Source: Oscillospiraceae bacterium (GTDB taxonomy: Bacteria; Bacillota; Clostridia; Oscillospirales; QAMX01). From it: a stretch of 64,000 bases of DNA. The notes beneath the pieces were generated by a model. The model did no database searches, was not told where the DNA came from, and worked only from the letters and a program-made list of their open reading frames with translations. The translations under genes were made by a program, and so were the position numbers. The stretch lies in assembly GCA_015067675.1 (NCBI GenBank), contig SVMB01000001.1:1-64000 (forward strand). Reading direction: 5' to 3'. Numbering within the stretch: the first letter of the stretch is position 1; each line of letters begins with the position of its first letter. Shown piece after piece: positions 59,255 through 64,000 of this stretch.

Positions 59255-60646
59255 TTACAGTTCCACGGTCTGGAGCTTTTCAAGGGTCTGGATGAAGATT
59301 TCCAGCGCAAGGTCAAGATTGGCGATGCGCACGGCTTCGTTCTTCATATGAGCGCCGCCTACCCATTCAGGGGTCTCACGGCCGTCGGCATTGAGGCCGC
59401 CGGTGCCGTAGGAAACGGCGTTGGGGATATGGCGGGCATAGGTGCCGCCGGACATGACATAGGGCTTCTTGTCGGAGCCGGTGAGCTCGTTGAAGATGGA
59501 GCACAGCAGCTTCACGGCAGGATATTCGGGATCCAGATAGAAGGGCTTGGAGTTATCCATATTGGTGAGGGTAAAGCCGCGATCGCGGGCTGCGGCTTCC
59601 AGACGCTGCTCGATGACCTCAGGGGCAATGGCGGTGCCGTAACGGCTGTTGACATTGAAGGTCAGGTGACCGTCTGCGAGGCTTGCCATGCCGACGATGA
59701 TGGTGTTGGGGGCAAAGAGACCGTCAGCGCCGTTGATGCCGTAGAGGGTGCCGTCGAGCTGACCGGCGGCATCGGAGAGGAAGGTGAGCGCCTGAGTCTC
59801 GGTATCATTGCAGACACCGGAGGCCAGAAGATAATCTGCCAGCTTGCCGATGGCATTGACGGAGCCTTCGGGGCCGCCTGCATGGGCAGCCTTACCGGCG
59901 GCGAGCACCTTCACATTGTCGCCGTCCGCTTCCAGGGTGATAGCCGGATGATCGGACAGCACCGCGTCCAGCTTGCAGCGGCAGGCTTTTACCACGGCCT
60001 CGGCACGGTCGGGCACCACGTTGGAGGCAACACCGCCCTCAAAGGAGAGAATGGCGCCGGGAACGATGGCAGGGGAGACGAAGTCAGCCGAGAGGATACC
60101 CTTTTCACCGTGACCGACGGGGAAAGCGGAGTCGGGGGTGTAGGTAAAGACCGGCGCGGGGTAGTTTTCCAGATAATAGTCGATATCGGTCATGCCGCAT
60201 TCCTCGTCCAGACCCATGAAGAGACGGATGCCGTAGCGCAGAGGCGTTTTTTCCTGGATGAGATACTTCAGAGCATACAGCGTGAGGACGAAGGGAGACT
60301 TGTTGTCGCCGGTGCCGCGGCCGACCAGATAACCGTCGCGCTCGATCATGCAGTAGGGATCGGAATCCCAGCCGTTGCCCTCGGGTACAACATCCAGATG
60401 GGCGATGACGCCGATGAACTGATCCTTGGGACCCAGATGGGCATAGGCAATACGGCCTTCGCAGTCAACGACCTCAAGGCCTGCCTCACGGCAGAGATCC
60501 ATCGCGGCAAGCTGCACTTTCCGCACACCTTCGCCGTAGGGCGCGCCGGGCGCGGGATCACCTTTGACGCTGCGGATGTTGACGAGGGTACGGATATCCT
60601 CGATGATACGATCATGATTGGCAGAGATAAATTCACGATAGGTCAT
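59255..60646 (-). CDS. M20-family dipeptidase (PepV/Sapep-like)
   Basis: The 463-residue peptidase keeps all metal ligands: 'GVIAHLDVVPEG' (H, D), 'GRGTGDNKSP' (bridging D), 'LFMGLDEECG' (E, E) and 'MSGGTYARHIPN' (H). The insertion between residues 180 and 340 is the lid domain of PepV-type dipeptidases, giving the usual 460-470 residue length. AAGGA lies 9 bp before ATG 60646. It processes dipeptides in the cytoplasm. Confidence 0.9.
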   Translation of the reverse strand: MTYREFISANHDRIIEDIRTLVNIRSVKGDPAPGAPYGEGVRKVQLAAMDLCREAGLEVVDCEGRIAYAHLGPKDQFIGVIAHLDVVPEGNGWDSDPYCMIERDGYLVGRGTGDNKSPFVLTLYALKYLIQEKTPLRYGIRLFMGLDEECGMTDIDYYLENYPAPVFTYTPDSAFPVGHGEKGILSADFVSPAIVPGAILSFEGGVASNVVPDRAEAVVKACRCKLDAVLSDHPAITLEADGDNVKVLAAGKAAHAGGPEGSVNAIGKLADYLLASGVCNDTETQALTFLSDAAGQLDGTLYGINGADGLFAPNTIIVGMASLADGHLTFNVNSRYGTAIAPEVIEQRLEAAARDRGFTLTNMDNSKPFYLDPEYPAVKLLCSIFNELTGSDKKPYVMSGGTYARHIPNAVSYGTGGLNADGRETPEWVGGAHMKNEAVRIANLDLALEIFIQTLEKLQTVEL

Positions 60647-60708
60647 GGTGAAGATTCCTTTCTGTGATGAAACATATGAATACTGATATCCTGCCCGAAG
60701 AGCAGGAA

Positions 60709-60736
60709 AATATAACCCGGAGAGCCTGCTTGACAA
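60709..60736 (-). promoter_or_regulatory. Promoter of the M20 dipeptidase gene
   Basis: On the minus strand TTGTCA (60731-60736), 16-bp spacer, TATATT (60709-60714), about 60 bp before the ATG. It overlaps a plus-strand promoter-like sequence (60730-60759). Confidence 0.55.
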
Positions 60737-60776
60737 GCAAAGGCCGGGAGGGGTATACTGAAAACCGGAAAGGGGC

Positions 60777-61265
60777 TCAAAGCAGTTCCCGCAGGGCAGG
60801 CGTCCAGGCATCGGCAAGCCGGTCGATTGTCCAGGCAGCGTTTGCGGGGCTCGTGGAGGGCAGGCAGACGGCGTCGATGCCGGTCACCGGCAGGAGAAAC
60901 CGCCGGTAGAGATTGTCTGCCGTGCGGCCGTTTGTGAGGATGCGCTCAATCGGCGCAGACGCAAGAATCTGCGGTACGTTGTTGGGCACCACATCCCGGA
61001 TGGAAGCATCGGACGAGCCTGTGATCTCGCAGCTTTGCACCACATCCCACAGCGCAATGCCGCGCCGCAGGAGAAAAGCCTTTTTGTTGTCGATGGAGCC
61101 GGGGGTGTCCTCACTGCAGAGCCTTGCCAGCAGCGGCCAGAAGCGGTTGCGGGGATGGCCGTAGTAAAATCCGTTTTCCCGGGACTGCACCGAGGGGAAG
61201 CTGCCCAGAATCAGGATGCGGCTCGAGGTGTCATAGACCGGCTCAAAGCCGTGGGACAGACGCAT
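60777..61265 (-). CDS. DNA-deoxyinosine glycosylase (UDG superfamily)
   Basis: The 162-residue protein begins 'RLSHGFEPVYDTSSRILILGSFPSVQSRENGFYYGHPRNRFWPLLARL', the signature of the hypoxanthine/uracil-DNA glycosylase subgroup (GSFPS replaces the GxDPG of classical UDG). It removes deaminated bases from DNA. 'CLPSTSPANA' is the second motif. It starts one base after the YfcE stop (TAAGATG) and so forms a two-gene operon with it. Confidence 0.85.
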   Translation of the reverse strand: MRLSHGFEPVYDTSSRILILGSFPSVQSRENGFYYGHPRNRFWPLLARLCSEDTPGSIDNKKAFLLRRGIALWDVVQSCEITGSSDASIRDVVPNNVPQILASAPIERILTNGRTADNLYRRFLLPVTGIDAVCLPSTSPANAAWTIDRLADAWTPALRELL

Positions 61266-61266
61266 C

Positions 61267-61833
61267 TTACCAGCCGATGTCCGCCAGCGTCACACGCTGC
61301 AGCACTTCGCCGTCGAGGGTCTTGTGATAGATCGCATCGTCAAGAAGCATATAGCCTTTGGCGCTTCCCTGTTTGGGGATGGTGATGGAGCCGGGATTGA
61401 GGTAGAGGAAATCCATATCACCCGGCTGGCAGCGGCGGATAGCGGGCACATGGGTGTGACCGTTGAAGAGAATATCGCCGGGAATGAGCGGCGGAGGATT
61501 GTCGGGATTTGCATGATGGCCGTGGGTGGCGTAGATAAGATGACCCTGCCACTCAAGCAGCGTATACTCGGCCATGATGGGGAAGGTGAGCACCATCTGG
61601 TCAACCTCAGCATCGCAGTTGCCGCGCACGCAGACCAGCTTCTCGCGGATTTCGTTGAGCTGCGTGATGACATTCTTCGGCGCGTAGGAGCCGGGCAGCT
61701 CATTGCGGGGACCGTGGTAGAGCAGATCGCCCAGCAGCACAAGCTTGTCCGCCTTTTCGGCGTGAAAAGCCTCGATGAGCTGCATGCAGGTGTTGGATCC
61801 GCCGTGGATATCGGAAGCAAACATCAATTTCAT
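61267..61833 (-). CDS. yfcE: YfcE-type metallophosphoesterase
   Basis: The 188-residue protein has SDIHGG, GDLLYHGPRNELP, GNCDAEVD, THGHH and GHTHVP, the complete ligand set, and closely resembles YfcE phosphodiesterase of E. coli in length and motifs. Upstream promoter at 61882-61910. Coupled with the DNA glycosylase gene. Confidence 0.9.
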   Translation of the reverse strand: MKLMFASDIHGGSNTCMQLIEAFHAEKADKLVLLGDLLYHGPRNELPGSYAPKNVITQLNEIREKLVCVRGNCDAEVDQMVLTFPIMAEYTLLEWQGHLIYATHGHHANPDNPPPLIPGDILFNGHTHVPAIRRCQPGDMDFLYLNPGSITIPKQGSAKGYMLLDDAIYHKTLDGEVLQRVTLADIGW

Positions 61834-61881
61834 AGCAAAGACTCCTGTTTGAAACGGAATGGGAGTTGTAAACCAACCTCT

Positions 61882-61910
61882 ATTGTACAGAATCCGGCAG
61901 CGCTTGTCAA
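61882..61910 (-). promoter_or_regulatory. Promoter of the yfcE-glycosylase operon
   Basis: On the minus strand TTGACA (61905-61910), 17-bp spacer, TACAAT (61882-61887). Confidence 0.7.
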
Positions 61911-61959
61911 GGTGAAAGCCGTGAACAAAGACGCTGCGTCAGGGAAAGGGAGAAGTACC

Positions 61960-63039
61960 ATGCGTGTCACCGTACCCGGCTGGTACCGGGATTTTCACTG
62001 TATTGCCGACGCCTGCACCGACAGCTGCTGTGTGGGCTGGGAGATCGATATTGACGATGAAAGCCTTGCGCATTACCGGGATATGCCGGGCGCATTCGGG
62101 GATTACCTGCGCGCTCATATTGACATGGAGGCAGAACCCGCCCACTTCATCCTGGACGGTGAGCGCTGTCCGTTTCTGGATGGGCGGGGACTTTGCAGGA
62201 TGATTCTCACCGGCGGTGAGGAGATGCTGTGTGATATCTGCGCCAGACATCCGCGCTTTTATGAGTGGTTCGGTGACGAGTGCGAGATTGGCCTGGGACT
62301 CTGCTGCGAGGAGGCCTGCCGCCTGTGGCTGACGGTACCGGAGCCCTTTGCGTTCACCTCTTACGAAACCGATGAGGAGCCGGATGAGCGGGAATACGAC
62401 CCTGCGCTGCTGAAAGCTCTGCGGCAGGTGCGTGCGCGTATGCTGGCGCTCCTTGAGGATCAGTCGCGCACACTGGATGAACGGCTGGGACTGATCCGGT
62501 ATCTTGCGGGCGAGGTGCAGGATACGCTGGATATGCTGCCGCCGGAAGCACAGGCATCGGATATCCCGGATGCGTTGGAGGCTTTTGAGGTGGTCTGTGC
62601 CGACGAGGAAGCATGCCGGGATGCGGCGGGCGAAAAGGAACAGGACTTGTTTACAGAAATCCTTGAGACTATGGCTTCCTTTGAGCCTATCCACCCGCAG
62701 TGGCCGGAGACTCTTCGAAACCTCGCAGCATCGGTGGATGCGCTGCGGAAGAGTGCGGCAGTTTCCGCATTCCGGGCAGCACAGAGCGGTGCCTATGCCC
62801 GGGTCGCCGGGTATTTTCTCTGCCGGTATTTGCTGAAAGCCGTGCATACGGGCGACGTGTACGGCCCTGTGATGCTGGCGCGTGTAAGTGCAGAGCTGAT
62901 TGCGCTGCTGGAGGCAAAAGCGTTTGCGGAAACCGGCGTCTGGACGCAGAGAGACCGCATCAATCTGCTGAAAATGTACTCACAGGAGCTGGAATACGAT
63001 CCAGACAATATCGACGCGCTGACAGAACTGCTGTATTGA
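61960..63039 (+). CDS. FliB-like lysine-N-methylase family protein
   Basis: The 359-residue protein has a Cys-rich N-terminal region: 'DFHCIADACTDSCCVGWEIDID', 'CPFLDGRGLCRMI' and 'MLCDICARHPRFYEWFGDECEIGLGLCCEEACRLW'. This matches the FliB/YkgJ-type Cys cluster that binds a metal or Fe-S centre. The remainder is helical. FliB methylates lysines of flagellin in enterobacteria; in Clostridia such genes often lie away from flagellar genes, and no flagellin is in this window, so the substrate is uncertain. AAAGGGAG lies 7 bp before ATG 61960. Confidence 0.8.
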   Translation: MRVTVPGWYRDFHCIADACTDSCCVGWEIDIDDESLAHYRDMPGAFGDYLRAHIDMEAEPAHFILDGERCPFLDGRGLCRMILTGGEEMLCDICARHPRFYEWFGDECEIGLGLCCEEACRLWLTVPEPFAFTSYETDEEPDEREYDPALLKALRQVRARMLALLEDQSRTLDERLGLIRYLAGEVQDTLDMLPPEAQASDIPDALEAFEVVCADEEACRDAAGEKEQDLFTEILETMASFEPIHPQWPETLRNLAASVDALRKSAAVSAFRAAQSGAYARVAGYFLCRYLLKAVHTGDVYGPVMLARVSAELIALLEAKAFAETGVWTQRDRINLLKMYSQELEYDPDNIDALTELLY

Positions 63040-63043
63040 CAGC

Positions 63044-63078
63044 AAAACGTCCGGGAATGACTTCTTCCCGGACGTTTT
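63044..63078. terminator. Bidirectional terminator
   Basis: Stem AAAACGTCCGGGAA / TTCCCGGACGTTTT, 4 bp after the fliB-like stop codon and 22 bp from the end of the convergent glycosidase-like gene. Confidence 0.9.
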
Positions 63079-63100
63079 AGCGTATATGGGGGGAAATGGA

Positions 63101-64000
63101 CTATACCTCGGCGATAATCATTTCAAACACGTGCATTCTGGGCAGCGTGATGCGGATATAGTCGCCTTCGCGGGTATAAGGAACACCGCGGCGGTCGGGA
63201 GCCGTGTACAGGGACTTGATCGGTTCCGGGATACGTACGCGCAGGGTGATATCGGGCAGCGTCAGCACCGGCAGCAGGGAATTGGTCAGGTTGATGACGT
63301 AATTCCCGCTCTCCTTCTGGCGGTAGACGACGATCTCCACCGGATGGGGCGCATCGGAGGTGAAGGCAAGATCCTCGCCTGTCAGACGATGCAGGATACG
63401 GGCAAAGAGGGCAGAGTGATCACGCCCGGTGAGGTTTTCGATGGGCGCTGCGGAATAGATGACCGTACCCTTGCCATACGGATGGATACACAGGGAGGGA
63501 TTGTCCATATGTCTGCCGGGAGGGTTGGAGATGGCTGAGGCAAATTTGGTGGTATCCTCGGGATGTACCCACGGCAGCGTCAGACGACCGAGCACCTTTG
63601 TGTCGGCGGATGCTTCAACAAGGGTCTGGAAGCTGCGGCAGGACAGCGGATGGGAAGCGGTGTAGCCGGGGAGAATATCGGTACCGTCCTCGGGACGGAT
63701 ATAGGTGAGCTTTTCGGAGGTCTCACCGGTGATGGTGACGCCCAGCACATCGCGCAGACGGCCGGCGGGATCCTTGCCGCCGAGGTTATCGCAGATCGCG
63801 CAGCGGCCGGAAGCATAGAGTGTACCGCCGTTTTCCACATAGGCACGCAGAGCAGCGATCTCAGCGTCCTCGAGCACATAGGCATCGGGCAGGACGATGG
63901 TACGGAAATCGGAGAGCCTGTGAAGCTGAAGCGGCGTGATGACGTCAAAGGGGATGTTGTGCTCGACCATGCGGGCAGCGGCATTGCGGGTGGCTGTGTT
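63101..64000 (-). CDS. C-terminal part of a glycosidase-like protein (GH42-type amidotransferase-like domain), cut by the window edge
   Basis: The frame is open to the window edge, so only about 299 C-terminal residues are visible. 'MVEHNIPFDVITPLQLHRLSDFRTIVLPDAYVLEDAEIAALRAYVENGGTLYASGR' matches the class I amidotransferase-like trimerisation domain of GH42-type enzymes and related hypothetical glycosidases. The last 80 residues form a beta-sandwich ('VEIVVYRQKESGNYVINLTN'). The catalytic domain must lie beyond 64000. The gene ends near a bidirectional terminator. It resembles the C-terminal organisation of the protein at 9147-11246. Confidence 0.7.
   Translation of the reverse strand, partial: NTATRNAAARMVEHNIPFDVITPLQLHRLSDFRTIVLPDAYVLEDAEIAALRAYVENGGTLYASGRCAICDNLGGKDPAGRLRDVLGVTITGETSEKLTYIRPEDGTDILPGYTASHPLSCRSFQTLVEASADTKVLGRLTLPWVHPEDTTKFASAISNPPGRHMDNPSLCIHPYGKGTVIYSAAPIENLTGRDHSALFARILHRLTGEDLAFTSDAPHPVEIVVYRQKESGNYVINLTNSLLPVLTLPDITLRVRIPEPIKSLYTAPDRRGVPYTREGDYIRITLPRMHVFEMIIAEV

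Noticed and set aside
59189-60667. 492-residue plus-strand ORF opposite the M20 dipeptidase
   Set aside because: Antisense shadow; the minus strand keeps all catalytic residues of the M20 family.

Overview
The window is a 64 kb chromosomal stretch of a GC-rich, spore-forming Bacillota. The best guess is an anaerobic, gut-type member of class Clostridia near Oscillospirales. Evidence for this is a gerA/gerC/gerB spore germinant receptor operon, a YtfJ/GerW sporulation protein, a SpoVB/MurJ-type flippase, the M50 protease-scpA-scpB-DUF2953-ytfJ gene order, strong GGAGG ribosome binding sites, GTG/TTG starts, and families common in that class (DUF6062, DUF1846, DUF134, split ThrE). No phage, plasmid, IS transposase, CRISPR array or rRNA was seen. 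The only RNA gene recognised is one tRNA-Ala(CGC).

Layout. 1-5.5 kb: helD and a large beta-propeller-like protein (both minus) bounded by three copies of a modular hairpin-rich repeat. 5.5-11.3 kb: AraC regulator, NamZ-like muramidase, split ThrE exporter, GH35/GH42-like glycosidase (all plus). 11.3-15.2 kb: Gfo/Idh oxidoreductase plus MDR dehydrogenase, an acyltransferase broken at a nine-base homopolymer, and a flavin reductase-like protein (minus). 15.3-17 kb: HAD hydrolase and a DUF134-NifX fusion under a promoter with twin palindromes. 17-23.4 kb: a heterodimeric ABC transporter, a LytTR response regulator with a soluble GHKL kinase, and an alpha/beta hydrolase (minus), with an inverted-repeat MITE-like element between. 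23.6-26.8 kb: an anion-type permease, two small membrane proteins (one ending in five 11-residue repeats) and a divergent TetR-type regulator. 27-35.2 kb (plus): spore germination operon, chromosome segregation genes (scpA, scpB), ytfJ and a PHP-domain protein.

35.2-39 kb (minus): four-gene sugar operon (ribokinase, mannitol-1-phosphate dehydrogenase, PfkB kinase, phosphoribosyltransferase), divergent from a pyridoxal kinase. 39.9-43.8 kb: DUF6062, NUDIX, ComEA-like protein, an unknown protein and a patatin phospholipase. 43.9-49.2 kb (minus): five close-packed genes (DUF1846, MDR dehydrogenase, NodB-like protein, radical SAM enzyme, M55 D-aminopeptidase). 49.5-54.5 kb: a lipoprotein with an apparently dead NlpC/P60 domain, then a NUDIX-wecB-phosphoesterase-phosphoesterase operon. 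54.6-64 kb: SpoVB-like flippase, HD-domain protein, GH92 mannosidase, M20 dipeptidase, deoxyinosine glycosylase, YfcE phosphoesterase, FliB-like methylase and the C-terminal part of a glycosidase-like gene cut by the window edge.

Themes. The encoded life-style looks like intracellular breakdown of glycans and cell-wall pieces (NamZ, GH35/42-like, GH92, M55, PfkB kinases, MtlD, MDR/Gfo-Idh oxidoreductases), none of the glycosidases carrying an obvious signal peptide. The items most worth follow-up are the homopolymer-broken acyltransferase, the nested 11-mer repeat protein, the hairpin module shared by two repeat families, the DUF134-NifX fusion and its operator-like promoter, and the five-gene M55/radical SAM/NodB/DUF1846 cluster. 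Most long ORFs on the strand opposite to genes are codon-bias shadows and were left out.
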